Source: Vibrio mimicus
Lineage (GTDB): Bacteria > Pseudomonadota > Gammaproteobacteria > Enterobacterales > Vibrionaceae
Length of the DNA: 64,000 nucleotides
Assembly: GCF_019048845.1 (NCBI RefSeq)
Contig: NZ_CP077426.1
Coordinates: 2,403,501-2,467,500 of the forward strand
Direction: 5' to 3'
In this document: piece by piece, positions 9,328-19,316 of the stretch
How the letters are laid out: each line of letters opens with the position of its first letter
Position numbering within the stretch: the first letter of the stretch is position 1
Made by a program: the position numbers and the translations under genes
Notes under the pieces: model-generated
Told to the model about the DNA's origin: nothing
What the model saw: only the letters and a program-made list of their open reading frames with translations
Database searches by the model: none

Positions 9328-9494
9328 GTTCTCAGTCACCAATTTGTTACTGCCAACGGCTACGCCGCTCGGTGGGTATCGATATAGATAAGGGGGATCC
9401 CGTTGCCTTTATCTTTAGCGACACGCTTCAAACAGACGGGCGTAAGAGTTACCTCAAACGCCCGCTGCTTCAAAGTTCAATAAGAACTCAGCAA

Positions 9495-9518
9495 ACCGCA
9501 CGCATTATTTCGTGCGGT
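9495..9518 (-). terminator. Hairpin between dnaK and dnaJ
   Basis: A perfect 8-bp stem ACCGCACG / CGTGCGGT with an 8-nt loop sits 10 nt after the dnaK stop on the minus strand, followed only by TTTG. It probably acts as a weak terminator or mRNA-stabilising hairpin that keeps dnaJ output below dnaK. Confidence 0.5.
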
Positions 9519-9527
9519 ATCGCTCAA

Positions 9528-11435
9528 TTACTTCTTATCGTCGTTAACTTCTTCAAACTCAGCGTCAACTACGTCATCTTCTTTTGTTGAAGACTGTTCA
9601 GCGTTTGCACCTTGTGCTTGAGCTTGTTGCTGTGCGATTTCCATCAGCTTCTGTGCCGCTGCCATCAGTGCTTGCACTTTGGCATCGATTTCCGCTTTGT
9701 CTTCGCCTTTTTTCGCTGTTTCTAGCTCGTTGATCGCAGTTTCGATCTTCGCTTTCTCATCCGCAGGTAGTGCTTCGCCTGCTTCTGTGATTTGTTTGCG
9801 AGTCGCGTGGATCATCTGGTCAGCTTGGTTACGTGCCGTCGCTAACTCTTCGAACTTTTTGTCCGCTTCTTTGTTCGCTTCTGCTTCTTGAACCATTTTT
9901 TCGATTTCAGCATCGCTCAGACCGCCAGAAGCTTGGATAGTGATCTTCTGCTCTTTGCCTGTCTGCTTGTCTTTTGCTGAAACGTGCAGGATACCGTCTG
10001 CATCCAAGTCGAAGATGACTTCGATTTGTGGCATACCACGTGGTGCCGCATTGATGCCCTCTAGGTTAAATTGACCCAGAGATTTGTTGTACATCGCTTG
10101 CTTACGCTCACCTTGCAGTACATGGATAGTTACTGCGCTTTGGTTATCTTCCGCCGTAGAGAACACTTGGTTCGCTTTGGTTGGGATAGTGGTGTTTTTC
10201 TCGATGAGCTTGGTCATCACACCGCCCATGGTTTCGATACCCAGAGACAGAGGCGTTACGTCTAGCAGCAGAACGTCTTTTACTTCGCCTGCAAGAACAC
10301 CACCTTGAACCGCAGCACCTACCGCAACCGCTTCATCAGGGTTCACGTCTTTACGTGGCTCTTTACCAAAGAATTCAGCTACTTTCTTCTGAACCATTGG
10401 CATACGAGTTTGACCACCTACAAGGATAACGTCAGTAATCTCGTTCACAGACAGGCCAGCGTCAGCCAGAGCAACTTTCAGAGGCTCCAGAGAACGTTGA
10501 ACCAAATCTTCAACCAACGCTTCCAGTTTCGCACGAGTCACTTTGATGTTCATGTGCTTAGGACCGGTCGCATCTGCCGTGATGTATGGCAGGTTAACGT
10601 CTGTTTGCTGTGCTGAAGAAAGTTCGATTTTCGCTTTCTCAGCCGCTTCTTTCAGACGTTGCATTGCCAGCGGGTCGTTACGCAGGTCGATGCCCTGGTC
10701 TTTTTTGAACTCGTCAACCAAGTAGTTGATCATGCGGTTGTCAAAGTCTTCACCACCTAGGTGAGTGTCACCGTTGGTAGACAGAACTTCGAAGGTTTTC
10801 TCGCCTTCAACTTCATCGATCTCAATGATAGAGATATCGAATGTACCACCACCAAGGTCATACACCGCGATAGTACGATCGCCGCCTTGCTTGTCTAGGC
10901 CGTAAGCCAGAGCGGCTGCAGTTGGTTCGTTGATGATACGTTTAACTTCTAGACCTGCGATACGGCCAGCATCTTTGGTTGCTTGACGCTGAGCATCGTT
11001 AAAGTAAGCAGGAACAGTGATAACCGCTGCAGTGACTGGTTCACCGAGGAAATCTTCCGCGGTTTTCTTCATTTTCTTCAGAACTTCAGCAGACACTTGA
11101 GGAGCCGCCATTTTTTGGCCTTTCGCTTCAACCCAAGCATCACCGTTGTCAGCCTTAACAATTTTGTAAGGCATGATTTTGATATCACGCTGAACTTCTT
11201 CGTCTTCAAAACGACGACCGATCAGACGCTTAATTGCAAATAGCGTATTTTGTGGGTTAGTGACTGCTTGACGTTTTGCAGGTTGACCCACCAGAGTTTC
11301 ACCGTCTGTATATGCAATTACAGAAGGAGTAGTACGCTCACCCTCTGCGTTTTCGATAACGCGAGGCTTATCGCCGTCCAATACAGCAACACATGAGTTT
11401 GTAGTACCTAAGTCAATACCAATGATTTTACCCAT
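9528..11435 (-). CDS. dnaK: Chaperone DnaK (Hsp70)
   Basis: ATP-driven chaperone working with DnaJ and GrpE, 635 residues, full length. The N-terminal ATPase domain starts with [18 protein letters not shown] and includes [26 protein letters not shown] and the phosphate-2 motif [11 protein letters not shown]. The linker [16 protein letters not shown] precedes the substrate-binding domain and an alpha-helical lid. It ends in the acidic tail [13 protein letters not shown] 11435 has GGAGATAG upstream. A clear sigma-32 promoter precedes it. Confidence 0.98.
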   Translation of the reverse strand: MGKIIGIDLGTTNSCVAVLDGDKPRVIENAEGERTTPSVIAYTDGETLVGQPAKRQAVTNPQNTLFAIKRLIGRRFEDEEVQRDIKIMPYKIVKADNGDAWVEAKGQKMAAPQVSAEVLKKMKKTAEDFLGEPVTAAVITVPAYFNDAQRQATKDAGRIAGLEVKRIINEPTAAALAYGLDKQGGDRTIAVYDLGGGTFDISIIEIDEVEGEKTFEVLSTNGDTHLGGEDFDNRMINYLVDEFKKDQGIDLRNDPLAMQRLKEAAEKAKIELSSAQQTDVNLPYITADATGPKHMNIKVTRAKLEALVEDLVQRSLEPLKVALADAGLSVNEITDVILVGGQTRMPMVQKKVAEFFGKEPRKDVNPDEAVAVGAAVQGGVLAGEVKDVLLLDVTPLSLGIETMGGVMTKLIEKNTTIPTKANQVFSTAEDNQSAVTIHVLQGERKQAMYNKSLGQFNLEGINAAPRGMPQIEVIFDLDADGILHVSAKDKQTGKEQKITIQASGGLSDAEIEKMVQEAEANKEADKKFEELATARNQADQMIHATRKQITEAGEALPADEKAKIETAINELETAKKGEDKAEIDAKVQALMAAAQKLMEIAQQQAQAQGANAEQSSTKEDDVVDAEFEEVNDDKK

Positions 11436-11480
11436 CAGGCTATCTCCAAAAAAATTCCATGTTCGATTTGTATACCCCTA

Positions 11481-11507
11481 ATGTGGGGATGGAGAATCGG
11501 GTTTCAA
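11481..11507 (-). promoter_or_regulatory. Sigma-32 heat-shock promoter of dnaK
   Basis: On the minus strand, TTGAAA (11507-11502), 13 nt, then CCCCACAT (11488-11481), matching the RpoH consensus (C)TTGAAA / CCCCATNT. It sits 46 nt upstream of the dnaK ATG. Confidence 0.82.
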
Positions 11508-11626
11508 CCCCTACTCACAAACCAAAACGGGCTTGTTTGCTTCTCGTATGCCCCTTAAATAAGGTCTTCAAAAACCATTTCAAGGGTAAAAGTGAAAAAA
11601 ATTCAGATTTATTGCGTTTTGGGCAT

Positions 11627-11654
11627 AAAAAAGCGAAGCCAATCGGCTTCGCTT
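11627..11654 (-). terminator. Intrinsic terminator of grpE
   Basis: A perfect 10-bp stem AAGCGAAGCC / GGCTTCGCTT with an AATC loop. On the minus strand it follows the grpE stop by 34 nt and ends in a T-run, separating grpE from the dnaK promoter. Confidence 0.85.
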
Positions 11655-11688
11655 TTCGTTTTCAGATTTGATAATGGCTAAGAGATGG

Positions 11689-12291
11689 TTATTTAGAAAC
11701 CATAACCATCGCAGGGCGAACCACACGTCCATTCAATTCATAGCCTTTTTGCATCACAAACATCACTGTGTTTGGTTCATGCTCGGCGCTTTCTTGAATC
11801 GACATCGCTTGGTGGAATTCAGGATTGAAGGTTTCACCGTGCGGATTGATCTCTTTCAAGCCAAACTTCGCAATCGTATCAACGAAAGTTTTGTGCGTCA
11901 GTTCGACACCTTCCAGCAGAGGCTTAATTGCTTCAACTTCACCATCGGCAGCTTGAATCGCACGCTCAAGGTTATCAATCACTGGCAGCAGTTCTTCCGC
12001 AAAGCGGCTGAGTGCGAATTTACGCGCTTTATCTACTTCTTGCTCGCTACGGCGACGCATGTTTTCTACTTCAGCTCGCGCACGCAGCACATTGTCTTGC
12101 TGCTCTTTTACGCGCTCTTCGCTCACAAGCAGTGCTGCTTCTAGCTGAGCAATTTTTGCTTCTTTCTCATCAAGCTCATCAGCAGCTTGGTTCCAATCGA
12201 TATCGGCATCTGTACCTACAACTTCAGCTTCGGTTTCAACCGTTTCTTGTTGCAGTTGCTCGTCTTTGTTTTTGATCTCTTCGTTGCTCAT
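11689..12291 (-). CDS. grpE: Nucleotide exchange factor GrpE
   Basis: Exchanges ADP for ATP on DnaK. 200 residues: an acidic Gln/Glu-rich N-terminus, a long coiled coil (about residues 35-100, [18 protein letters not shown]...), and the beta-wing domain ending [31 protein letters not shown], the GrpE signature. I start at ATG 12291 (MSNEEIKNK), which has TTTTGGAG 8 nt upstream, rather than ATG 12309. Its own sigma-32 promoter and terminator make it a separate heat-shock unit from dnaK. Confidence 0.96.
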   Translation of the reverse strand: MSNEEIKNKDEQLQQETVETEAEVVGTDADIDWNQAADELDEKEAKIAQLEAALLVSEERVKEQQDNVLRARAEVENMRRRSEQEVDKARKFALSRFAEELLPVIDNLERAIQAADGEVEAIKPLLEGVELTHKTFVDTIAKFGLKEINPHGETFNPEFHQAMSIQESAEHEPNTVMFVMQKGYELNGRVVRPAMVMVSK

Positions 12292-12386
12292 GATATCTCC
12301 AAAATTCACTTCATACTGGTCAGGAGAAATCGCCTAGTTGTCGATTTCCCAACACAAAAATTCGCATAAAAGCACAACTTGCCCTT

Positions 12387-12415
12387 ATTATGGGGACGAT
12401 GAATTCTGATTCAAG
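12387..12415 (-). promoter_or_regulatory. Sigma-32 heat-shock promoter of grpE
   Basis: On the minus strand, CTTGAA (12415-12410), then a 14-nt spacer, then CCCCATAAT (12395-12387): an almost perfect RpoH promoter about 96 nt upstream of the grpE ATG and within the divergent gap to nadK. Confidence 0.85.
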
Positions 12416-12436
12416 CCTAAATCGGTTGGAAACCCT

Positions 12437-13321
12437 ATGAAAAAGCCATTCAACGTTCTTGCCATTATCGGCAAACCGCGAGATCAACAAGCAATTCAAA
12501 CGCATAAAGAAATTTATCACTGGCTGATTTCACTAGGTTATTCGGTGTTTATTGATGATCGTTTACGGGAAATTTTGCCCGATTTACCGAGCGAGCACTT
12601 TGCAAGTTTGATTGAAATCGGCAAAAAAGCTGATTTAGCGATTGTGGTCGGTGGTGATGGCAATATGCTCGGGGCAGCGCGCGTATTATCTCGCTTCGAT
12701 ATCTGCGTGATCGGGGTCAATCGTGGCAATTTAGGCTTTTTGACCGACTTAAACCCAGAAGATTTCCAACTTCGCTTACAAGAAGTCCTCAACGGCAAAT
12801 ACCTTCAAGAGACTCGTTTTTTGCTTGAAGCAGAAATTCATCGTCACGGGCAAATCAAAAGCCATAATACGGCTTTGAACGAAGCAGTACTTCACCCCGG
12901 AAAAATTGCCCACATGATTGAATTTGAAGTTTATATTGATGATAACTTCGCTTTCTCTCAGCGCTCCGATGGGTTAATTGTCTCAACCCCAACCGGCTCG
13001 ACTGCTTATTCACTTTCCGGCGGAGGCCCGATCCTCTCGCCAAGCCTGAATGCCATTACTTTAGTGCCTATGTTTCCGCATACCCTCTCCTGCCGCCCAT
13101 TAGTGGTGGGCGGAAATCAACGCATTAAACTGGTGGTTTCCCCTGAAAATCGCGGCACTCAAGAAGTGAGCTGTGATGGACAAGTCTCATTACCTGTGTC
13201 GCCTGGTGATGAAATTCACATCTATCAAAGCCCTAATGTGCTGAAACTGATCCATCCTCAAGACTACAGTTACTACCACGTACTGCGCACTAAGCTTGGC
13301 TGGTCGAGCAAACTGTTTTGA
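12437..13321 (+). CDS. nadK: NAD kinase
   Basis: Phosphorylates NAD+ to NADP+. 294 residues, normal length. Diagnostic motifs: GGDGNML (about residues 73-79; Asp is catalytic), [19 protein letters not shown], and the C-terminal [16 protein letters not shown] substrate-binding loop. Divergent from grpE in the usual gammaproteobacterial order grpE-nadK-recN. The ATG at 12437 fits the conserved [16 protein letters not shown] start. Confidence 0.97.
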   Translation: MKKPFNVLAIIGKPRDQQAIQTHKEIYHWLISLGYSVFIDDRLREILPDLPSEHFASLIEIGKKADLAIVVGGDGNMLGAARVLSRFDICVIGVNRGNLGFLTDLNPEDFQLRLQEVLNGKYLQETRFLLEAEIHRHGQIKSHNTALNEAVLHPGKIAHMIEFEVYIDDNFAFSQRSDGLIVSTPTGSTAYSLSGGGPILSPSLNAITLVPMFPHTLSCRPLVVGGNQRIKLVVSPENRGTQEVSCDGQVSLPVSPGDEIHIYQSPNVLKLIHPQDYSYYHVLRTKLGWSSKLF

Positions 13322-13384
13322 TTTCGTTCACAGATTTTGCTCATAGAGCGTAAAAGTGGCCAAAAAATTTTACCTGAGTGACTT

Positions 13385-13426
13385 TACTGTATAAAGAAAC
13401 AGTATAAACTGTTTAAACATACAGTA
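13385..13426 (+). promoter_or_regulatory. Two tandem LexA (SOS) boxes upstream of recN
   Basis: Box 1 (13385-13404) is CTGT-N8-ACAG flanked by TA at both ends, a full consensus match. Box 2 (13407-13426) is again CTGT-N8-ACAG. They are side by side, 22 bp apart, and end 24 nt before the recN ATG, as expected for tight, strongly inducible SOS control. Confidence 0.9.
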
Positions 13427-13450
13427 TTGGCTAATCATACAGGTGCAAAC

Positions 13451-15115
13451 ATGCTGGCTCACTTAAGTATCAATAACTTCGCTATCGTAAAGTCACTACA
13501 ACTCGAATTATCAAAAGGAATGACCACCATCACCGGTGAAACTGGTGCTGGTAAATCCATTGCGATTGATGCTTTAGGTTTATGCCTTGGTGGTCGAGCC
13601 GAAGCCAGCATGGTGCGTCAAGGTGAAGATAAAACCGAAGTCAGCGCCGCCTTTCATCTGGATAACAATCTGCTCGCCAGCCGTTGGTTAGAAGATAATG
13701 AACTGCTTGAAGGCAAAGAGTGCATTCTGCGCCGAATCATCACCAAAGATGGGCGCTCTAAAGCCTTTATTAATGGCAGCCCAGTTCCGCTCTCTCAACT
13801 CAAAACATTGGGGCAACTGCTGATCAATGTGCATGGTCAACACGCACATCAGCAACTGATGAAACCGGAATATCAGCTCAGCATGCTTGATCAATACGCA
13901 GGTCATGCCGACTTGCTCAAAACCACGCGTCACGCCTATCAAAATTGGCGTCAAGCGAGCAATCAGCTCAAACAACTGCGCGAAAATAGCCAACAAAATC
14001 AGGCACAATTACAACTTTTGGAATACCAAATCAAAGAACTCAACGAATTGGCTCTCGGTGAGGATGAGTTTGTCGAGCTAGAACAAGAGCATAAACGCTT
14101 AGCCAATAGCGGCGATCTGGCGCTCAACTGCCAACGCGCGATTGAACTGCTCAATGAAGGGGAAGAAGTAAACGCCTTGGGCCTTTTACAAAGTGTTAGC
14201 CATACGCTGATTGATCTGGCTGAAATGGATAGCAAACTGACAGCGCTCCCTTCTATGGTGGCCGAAGCGCTGATCCAACTTGAAGAGACTTACCATGAAC
14301 TGCGCAACTACTTGGATTCGATTGATGTCGACCCAGAACGCATGGCGTATGTAGAAGAGCGCTACTCCAAAGTCATGTCGCTCGCGCGTAAACATCATGT
14401 ACTGCCAGAAGAGCTGTATCAGCATCACCAAGCACTCTTGCAGCAAATTGCTCAGTTGGATTGTTCTGACGAGAAAATGTCAGCACTCGCGAGTGAAGTC
14501 GACGTGCTCTACCAAACCTTTGTTGCGGCCGCTGACAAACTGCACAAATCTCGTGTTCGCTATGCCAAAGAATTGGATAAATTGATTAGCCAAAGCATGC
14601 ATGAGCTGAGCATGGAAAAAGCGCAATTCAAAATCGAAGTGCTGCAAGACAGCGCGCACTCATCGCCATTAGGTTTTGATGCCGTGACTTTCTTAGTCTC
14701 GACGAACCCGGGTCAACCGCTGCAACCCATCGCCAAAGTGGCCTCTGGTGGTGAACTGTCACGTATGTCATTGGCGATCCAAGTGATTACTGCGCAGAAA
14801 GTCGATACTCCAAGCCTGATTTTTGATGAAGTTGACGTTGGTATTTCAGGGCCAACAGCAGCCGTGGTCGGTAAACTGTTACGTAAGTTGGGCGAGTCAA
14901 CTCAAGTACTGTGTGTCACCCACTTACCGCAAGTGGCAGGTTGCGGACACCATCAACTGTTTGTCGCCAAACAGACCAAAGCAGGCAAAACCGAAACGCA
15001 AATGCTCAAACTGGATCAAGAACAGCGCATTGCTGAACTTGCACGCTTGCTCGGAGGCAGCCAAATTACCGAATCCACGCTCGCGAATGCTAAAGAGCTA
15101 TTAATCGCAGCCTAA
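13451..15115 (+). CDS. recN: DNA repair protein RecN
   Basis: SMC-like ATPase for double-strand-break repair, 554 residues. Walker A GETGAGKS (about residue 35), a long coiled-coil middle (about 150-370), ABC signature [12 protein letters not shown], and Walker [14 protein letters not shown] start at ATG 13451 ([12 protein letters not shown]), the conserved N-terminus, rather than ATG 13427, which lies against the second LexA box. SOS-regulated by the two boxes upstream. Confidence 0.96.
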   Translation: MLAHLSINNFAIVKSLQLELSKGMTTITGETGAGKSIAIDALGLCLGGRAEASMVRQGEDKTEVSAAFHLDNNLLASRWLEDNELLEGKECILRRIITKDGRSKAFINGSPVPLSQLKTLGQLLINVHGQHAHQQLMKPEYQLSMLDQYAGHADLLKTTRHAYQNWRQASNQLKQLRENSQQNQAQLQLLEYQIKELNELALGEDEFVELEQEHKRLANSGDLALNCQRAIELLNEGEEVNALGLLQSVSHTLIDLAEMDSKLTALPSMVAEALIQLEETYHELRNYLDSIDVDPERMAYVEERYSKVMSLARKHHVLPEELYQHHQALLQQIAQLDCSDEKMSALASEVDVLYQTFVAAADKLHKSRVRYAKELDKLISQSMHELSMEKAQFKIEVLQDSAHSSPLGFDAVTFLVSTNPGQPLQPIAKVASGGELSRMSLAIQVITAQKVDTPSLIFDEVDVGISGPTAAVVGKLLRKLGESTQVLCVTHLPQVAGCGHHQLFVAKQTKAGKTETQMLKLDQEQRIAELARLLGGSQITESTLANAKELLIAA

Positions 15116-15273
15116 TTTCATATCGCATCACTGGATTTTTTGTTCAGCTTTGCAACCAAACTCAAAATTCACAGTCTCAATAGGCTCAGAGCACGATCGA
15201 GGTTTTTACATCTGCTCTGAGCTTGTTTATTATCAGCCAAGTTTTTAGCCCTGAGGGACAGAGAGTTTTAACA

Positions 15274-15633
15274 ATGCAGTTTACTAAGTGGTTCATCGCC
15301 CTTCCCCTTGCCGTCACCGCCTTATCCGGCTGCTCTTTATTAGAGCGCTTGGTCTATCGAATCGATATCAATCAGGGTAACTATGTTGATCAACAATCCG
15401 TAGATCAGCTCAAGTTTGGCATGAGCAAAGATCAAGTTCGTTTTGTTCTCGGCTCACCTATGTTGGTTGAAAATGGCTACCCAGATACTTGGTATTACAT
15501 TTACCACCACACCCAAGGCCATAACGATCCGGTACAAAAGAACCTGATTGTGAAATTTAACGATGGTGGCAAGCTAGTCAATGTCGCGGGAGATTTCCCT
15601 GCTGGCGATTCTTTCTTCGAAGGCGTCAACTAA
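15274..15633 (+). CDS. bamE: Outer-membrane protein assembly factor BamE
   Basis: Small lipoprotein of the BAM complex that inserts beta-barrel proteins into the outer membrane. 119 residues: signal peptide with lipobox ALSGC (Cys about 20), then the SmpA/OmlA fold with [18 protein letters not shown] and [10 protein letters not shown] start at ATG 15274 ([14 protein letters not shown]), the Met of a normal lipoprotein signal, rather than 15223. It sits downstream of recN, the standard location. Confidence 0.95.
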   Translation: MQFTKWFIALPLAVTALSGCSLLERLVYRIDINQGNYVDQQSVDQLKFGMSKDQVRFVLGSPMLVENGYPDTWYYIYHHTQGHNDPVQKNLIVKFNDGGKLVNVAGDFPAGDSFFEGVN

Positions 15634-15650
15634 GCGCACTTTGCTGATTA

Positions 15651-15684
15651 AAAAAGAAAAGGCTTTCACAAGCCTTTTCTTTTT
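15651..15684. terminator. Bidirectional terminator between bamE and rnfH
   Basis: A-rich arm and AAGGCTT / AAGCCTT stem with a TCAC loop, then TTTTCTTTTT. It ends bamE (plus) and rnfH (minus). Confidence 0.82.
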
Positions 15685-15708
15685 GGTGTCGATTCTTCAG
15701 CCGTCACA

Positions 15709-16020
15709 TTAACTTTGATTAGCAGCCGCTTTGGCTTGCTCCGCACGTTTACGGCGAATCTCTTTCGGGTCAGCCAATAATGGGCGATAAATCTCAATCC
15801 GATCTTTATCTCGCACCTTAGCATCCAACTTCACATTCCGGCTGAAAATGCCCACCTTATTGACCGTCAGATCAATCTCAGGATACATCTGCAAAATGCC
15901 TGAGGTACGGATGATCTCTTCCACCGTTGCCGATTGCTCAACCACCAGCTTGAGTACACGCTGCTCATGCGGTAGCGCATACACCACTTCAACATGAATC
16001 ATTTCACTGCTCATCATCAC
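15709..16020 (-). CDS. rnfH: RnfH family ubiquitin-like protein
   Basis: 103 residues with a beta-grasp fold ([55 protein letters not shown]), the RnfH/UPF0125 signature. Biochemical role uncertain; it is consistently paired with ratA. The start region ATGATGATGAGC overlaps the ratA stop, so the two genes are translationally coupled; the exact Met is ambiguous within 3 codons. Confidence 0.9.
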   Translation of the reverse strand: MMMSSEMIHVEVVYALPHEQRVLKLVVEQSATVEEIIRTSGILQMYPEIDLTVNKVGIFSRNVKLDAKVRDKDRIEIYRPLLADPKEIRRKRAEQAKAAANQS

Positions 16021-16457
16021 TCTCCATACACCTGTTTTGCTCGGCGAGTAAACGCATTCACCATATTGCTGGTCAATTCATTAAAAATTTTGCCAAACGC
16101 CAACTCAATCATCTTGCTGGAAAACTCAAACTCTAGACGCAGCTCAACTTTACACGCGGCTTCATCCAACGGAGTGAAAAACCATCCACCGCGCAGCGTT
16201 TTAAAAGGCCCATCCACCAAGCTCATGGCAATCGACACCCCGGGCGTCAATTGATTCGAGGTGGTAAACGTCTTACTGATCCCCGCTTTTGAAACATCCA
16301 CCGATGCCACCATATGTGCCTCACTCTGCTCCAGCACACGAGAACCCGAACAACCGGGCAAAAACTCAGGATAGCGCACCACATCATTGACCAAATGAAA
16401 CATCTGCTCTGCACTAAACGAGACCAAGGCAGAACGACTCACTTGTTTCATTTTCAC
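16017..16457 (-). CDS. ratA: START/Coq10-like protein RatA
   Basis: 146 residues of the polyketide cyclase/Coq10 START-like fold ([25 protein letters not shown]...). In E. coli RatA has been described as a ribosome-associated toxin interfering with subunit joining; the fold also resembles ubiquinone-binding Coq10, so its real role is debated. Operon with rnfH, opposite to smpB. A start at 16451 (MKQVSRSA) instead of 16457 is equally possible. Confidence 0.88.
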   Translation of the reverse strand: MKMKQVSRSALVSFSAEQMFHLVNDVVRYPEFLPGCSGSRVLEQSEAHMVASVDVSKAGISKTFTTSNQLTPGVSIAMSLVDGPFKTLRGGWFFTPLDEAACKVELRLEFEFSSKMIELAFGKIFNELTSNMVNAFTRRAKQVYGE

Positions 16458-16619
16458 TCCTTACCACGACTCAAACAGCTTGGGAAAACGGATTGTACTT
16501 TCATCCCCCCAGCACCTCAAGCCATCAGGCTCGCACAACACAATACAGCGCTTGAGTCATCGCGCAGATAACCGTATGCTACGGCAAACAAAAGCGTTTC
16601 CTAACCGCTGACCAATCCG

Positions 16620-16625
16620 TATAAT
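16620..16625 (+). promoter_or_regulatory. Candidate -10 box of smpB, very close to its ATG
   Basis: A perfect TATAAT hexamer ends 9 nt before the smpB ATG, and no Shine-Dalgarno lies between them. If used, the mRNA would have a leader of only a few bases. The -35 is poor. Confidence 0.4.
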
Positions 16626-16634
16626 GCGCCCACT

Positions 16635-17120
16635 ATGACAAAAAAGAAAACCAATACCAAAGCGGGTAGCAACACTATCGCGCTGAACAAAAAAGCTCGC
16701 CACGAATACTTCATCGAAGATGAATTTGAAGCTGGCATGGAGCTACAAGGCTGGGAAGTCAAATCACTTCGCCAAGGTAAAGCCAACATTGCAGAAAGCT
16801 ACGTCTACATCAAAGATGGCGAAGCGTTCATTTCCGGTATGACCATTATTCCGTTGCAGCAAGCCTCCACTCACGTGGTAGCCAACCCTACCCGTATCCG
16901 CAAGCTGCTACTTTCACGCCGCGAGCTGGACAACCTGTTTGGCCGCATCAACCGTGAAGGGATGACACTAACCGCATTGTCACTCTACTGGTCTCGTTCG
17001 TGGGTCAAAATCAAAATTGGCGTTGCGAAAGGTAAGAAACTGCACGACAAACGTGAAGATCTGAAAGAAAAAGAGTGGCAACGCCAAAAAGATCGAGTGA
17101 TGAAGAGCGCATTGCGCTAA
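16635..17120 (+). CDS. smpB: SsrA-binding protein SmpB
   Basis: Binds tmRNA and brings it to stalled ribosomes for trans-translation. 161 residues with the conserved [49 protein letters not shown]-like [13 protein letters not shown] and the basic C-terminal tail [29 protein letters not shown]. It lies 68 nt upstream of ssrA, the usual vibrio arrangement. Confidence 0.97.
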   Translation: MTKKKTNTKAGSNTIALNKKARHEYFIEDEFEAGMELQGWEVKSLRQGKANIAESYVYIKDGEAFISGMTIIPLQQASTHVVANPTRIRKLLLSRRELDNLFGRINREGMTLTALSLYWSRSWVKIKIGVAKGKKLHDKREDLKEKEWQRQKDRVMKSALR

Positions 17121-17145
17121 TAGTAACCACTTGAAAAATGGGAGC

Positions 17146-17173
17146 TAGACAGAAGCACGTATTCTGGTACTAT
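17146..17173 (+). promoter_or_regulatory. Sigma-70 promoter of ssrA
   Basis: TAGACA (17146-17151), a 16-nt spacer and TACTAT (17168-17173). Initiation near 17180 would give a precursor with a short 5' leader removed by RNase P before GGGGCUG. Confidence 0.6.
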
Positions 17174-17188
17174 GCACCCGTTACCTCT

Positions 17189-17555
17189 GGGGCTGATTCA
17201 GGATTCGACGGGAATTTTGCAGTCTGAGGTGCATGCCGAGGTGCGGTAGGCCTCGTTAACAAACCGCAAAAAAATAGTCGCAAACGACGAAAACTACGCA
17301 CTAGCAGCTTAATACCCTGCTCAGAGCCCTTCCTCCCTAGCTTCCGCTTGTAAGACGGGGAAATCAGGAAGGTCAAACCAAATCAAGCTGGCGTGGATTC
17401 CCCCACCTGAGGGATGAAGCGTAAGATTTAATTCAGGTTAGCCATTCGTTAGCGTGTCGGTTCGCAGGCGGTGGTGAAATTAAAGATCGACTAAGCATGT
17501 AGTACCAAAGATGAATGGTTTTCGGACGGGGGTTCAACTCCCCCCAGCTCCACCA
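17189..17555 (+). ncRNA. ssrA: Transfer-messenger RNA (tmRNA)
   Basis: Rescues stalled ribosomes. The 5' GGGGCTG pairs with the 3' CAGCTCC to form the tRNA-like acceptor stem, ending in ACCA at 17555; the T-arm GGGGGTTCAACTCCCCC is intact. The tag reading frame from 17280 encodes ANDENYALAA followed by TAA (17310-17312). At about 367 nt the molecule is complete, so the island inserted at its 3' end has restored the gene rather than broken it. Confidence 0.97.
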
Positions 17556-17561
17556 AATCAT
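17542..17561. other. attL: left attachment site of the island
   Basis: The end of ssrA, CCCCAGCTCCACCAAATCAT, recurs at 46739-46757 as CCCCAGCCCACCAAATCAT with one base missing. The exact shared core is CCACCAAATCAT (17550-17561). Site-specific integration into tmRNA 3' ends is normal for P4/VPI-type integrases. Confidence 0.88.
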
Positions 17562-17566
17562 AGTTT

Positions 17567-17591
17567 AAAGACGTCTCAGGACGTCTTTTTT
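17567..17591 (+). terminator. Island-supplied terminator for ssrA
   Basis: Stem AAAGACGT / ACGTCTTT with loop CTCAGG and a T-run, 12 nt after the ssrA CCA. It lies inside the island and replaces the original terminator now at 46759-46786. Confidence 0.8.
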
Positions 17592-17664
17592 CTTACCTGC
17601 AATATCTAAAAATCAACAGCTTAGCATTTATAGCCATTCCATAAGATTCCATCGCAGCTTTGAC

Positions 17665-17691
17665 TTTTAGGAACCAATGTAGGAACCTTAG
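17665..17691. repeat. Left AGGAACC pair (probable integrase arm site)
   Basis: TTTTAGGAACCA followed 12 bp later by a second TAGGAACC. The same pair with the same 12-bp period lies at 46652-46676, just inside attR. An inverted copy GGTTCC occurs at 17711-17716 next to the integrase start. Paired short repeats near both att sites suggest arm-type binding sites for the recombinase or its directionality factor. Confidence 0.55.
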
Positions 17692-17721
17692 TTTTGTGTT
17701 CCTTATTTATGGTTCCTAAAC

Positions 17722-18960
17722 ATGCCGAGACAGACAAAACAGCTATCCGCTACGGAAGTCAAAAACGCTAAGGCAAAAGAGAAAGAGTATTACCTCGTAG
17801 ACGGTCAAGGATTGAAACTGCGAGTGCTCCCCAGCGGCTCTAAGCAATGGCTATTCAACTACTACCGCCCTACTAACGGTAAACGCGCTAATCTCAACTT
17901 AGGTCGATTTCCTGACGTTTCTCTTGTTCAAGCACGTAAAGCCTCTTTGAATGCCAAAGAGCTGATCGCCCAAGGTATTGATCCGCAAGATGAACGAAAT
18001 CACCAACAGCAAGCCCATAAAGAAATCCATGAGCACACCTTTGTGAACGTGGCAAAAGATTGGTTCGCAATCAAACAGCATGATGTGACACCGGATTACG
18101 CCCTCGATATCTGGCGCTCATTAGAGCTACATATCTTCCCGCATATTTCTGACAAACCGGTAAAAGCGATCACTGCACCGGAGATCATAGAACTACTCAA
18201 ACCGATTGAAGCCAAAGGTAGCCTAGAAACCGTCAAACGCTTAACACAGCGACTCAATGAAGTGATGAACTTCGCAACTAACTGCGGTCTTATCCAGGCC
18301 AATCCATTAACTGGCATCAAAGCCGCATTCAAGAAACCGAAAAAAGAAAATATGGCGGCACTGACACCGGCAGAGCTGCCCGAACTCATGGGCGCGATTG
18401 CTAATGCCAGTATCAAACGCACTACGCGTTGTTTACTTGAATGGCAATTGCATACCATGACGCGCCCAGCGGAAGCATCTGGTGCCCGTTGGGATGAAAT
18501 TAATTGGAAAGAAAAGGTTTGGACCATTCCTGCTGAAAGAATGAAAAAAAGAAGAGAGCACCGCATACCGCTCACAGAGCAGATGCTGGCGCTGTTGGAA
18601 GTAATGAAACCGATAAGCGGCCATCGAGATTTTATTTTTCCGTCAGATAGAGACCCGAAAAAGCCCTGCAACAGCCAAACGGCTAACATGGCATTAAAAC
18701 GTATGGGGTTTGCTGGTCGGCTTGTTAGCCACGGCCTGCGCTCGCTGGCGAGTACCACACTCAATGAACAAGGCTTTGATCCTGATTTAGTTGAAGCAGC
18801 CCTAGCCCACGTTGATGACAACCAAGTGCGTAGCGCCTATAACCGCACTGACTACTTAGAACGCAGAAAGCCAATGATGAGCTGGTGGAGCGGACATATA
18901 GAAGAGGCCGCCAAAGGTAGCCTATCTGTGACTGGTACTCGGCAATTGAAAATAATCTAG
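17722..18960 (+). CDS. int: P4-type tyrosine recombinase (island integrase)
   Basis: 412 residues. The N-terminal arm-binding DUF4102 domain (LSATEVKNAKAKEKEYYLVDGQGLKLRV; LGRFPDVSLVQAR) is followed by a SAM-like core-binding domain (about 105-200) and the catalytic domain with Arg248 (MTRPAEASG), His337-x-x-Arg340 (SHGLRSLAS), His363 (ALAHVDDN) and Tyr373 (AYNRTDYLERR). All catalytic residues are present. It reads away from ssrA at the left end, as VPI-1 int does. A GGTTCC-containing repeat lies immediately upstream, so autoregulation at the arm sites is plausible. Confidence 0.95.
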   Translation: MPRQTKQLSATEVKNAKAKEKEYYLVDGQGLKLRVLPSGSKQWLFNYYRPTNGKRANLNLGRFPDVSLVQARKASLNAKELIAQGIDPQDERNHQQQAHKEIHEHTFVNVAKDWFAIKQHDVTPDYALDIWRSLELHIFPHISDKPVKAITAPEIIELLKPIEAKGSLETVKRLTQRLNEVMNFATNCGLIQANPLTGIKAAFKKPKKENMAALTPAELPELMGAIANASIKRTTRCLLEWQLHTMTRPAEASGARWDEINWKEKVWTIPAERMKKRREHRIPLTEQMLALLEVMKPISGHRDFIFPSDRDPKKPCNSQTANMALKRMGFAGRLVSHGLRSLASTTLNEQGFDPDLVEAALAHVDDNQVRSAYNRTDYLERRKPMMSWWSGHIEEAAKGSLSVTGTRQLKII

Positions 18961-19316
18961 AATATAACCTCCACTTAAGACATGGAAGCTGATGTAATCC
19001 AATAGCTCATTACGTTATGATTCTAAAAGGATTTTTATTGACGCAAAACTCGCCCTGAGTAAAACTTGGCTTACGAGACCATCTGACATGTTCGATCGAT
19101 ATACTTGGATTTGATATTAACACAACCAACGATGCTCATGGTGACTACCCCTCAACTGATACTCATCAACTGGGCTATCTTAATCATTACACCTCGGAAA
19201 TTTGTCACTAATGCTTGGGAAAAGACCATTTAAGAAAACCCTAATAAATATACGTAGCAGAACGTAAGAACCTTAACGTAATCTAGAAAGTGAACTGCCT
19301 CGTTTGATTTACTTTC
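18961..19316. other. Non-coding gap between integrase and CRISPR array
   Basis: About 355 nt without a supportable gene. It is the leader-distal (trailer) side of the array. I see no further repeats beyond the degenerate one starting at 19317 and no clear terminator. Confidence 0.5.

Noticed and set aside
17170-17376. 68-codon ORF opposite tmRNA
   Set aside because: Overlaps a complete structured tmRNA; no SD.
18096-18821. 241-codon ORF opposite the integrase
   Set aside because: Antisense shadow of the integrase, which has all catalytic residues.
19283-19300. AGAAAGTGAACTGCC looks like a piece of a CRISPR repeat
   Set aside because: The order of the half-repeats is wrong and the 60-bp period stops at 19317; probably chance.
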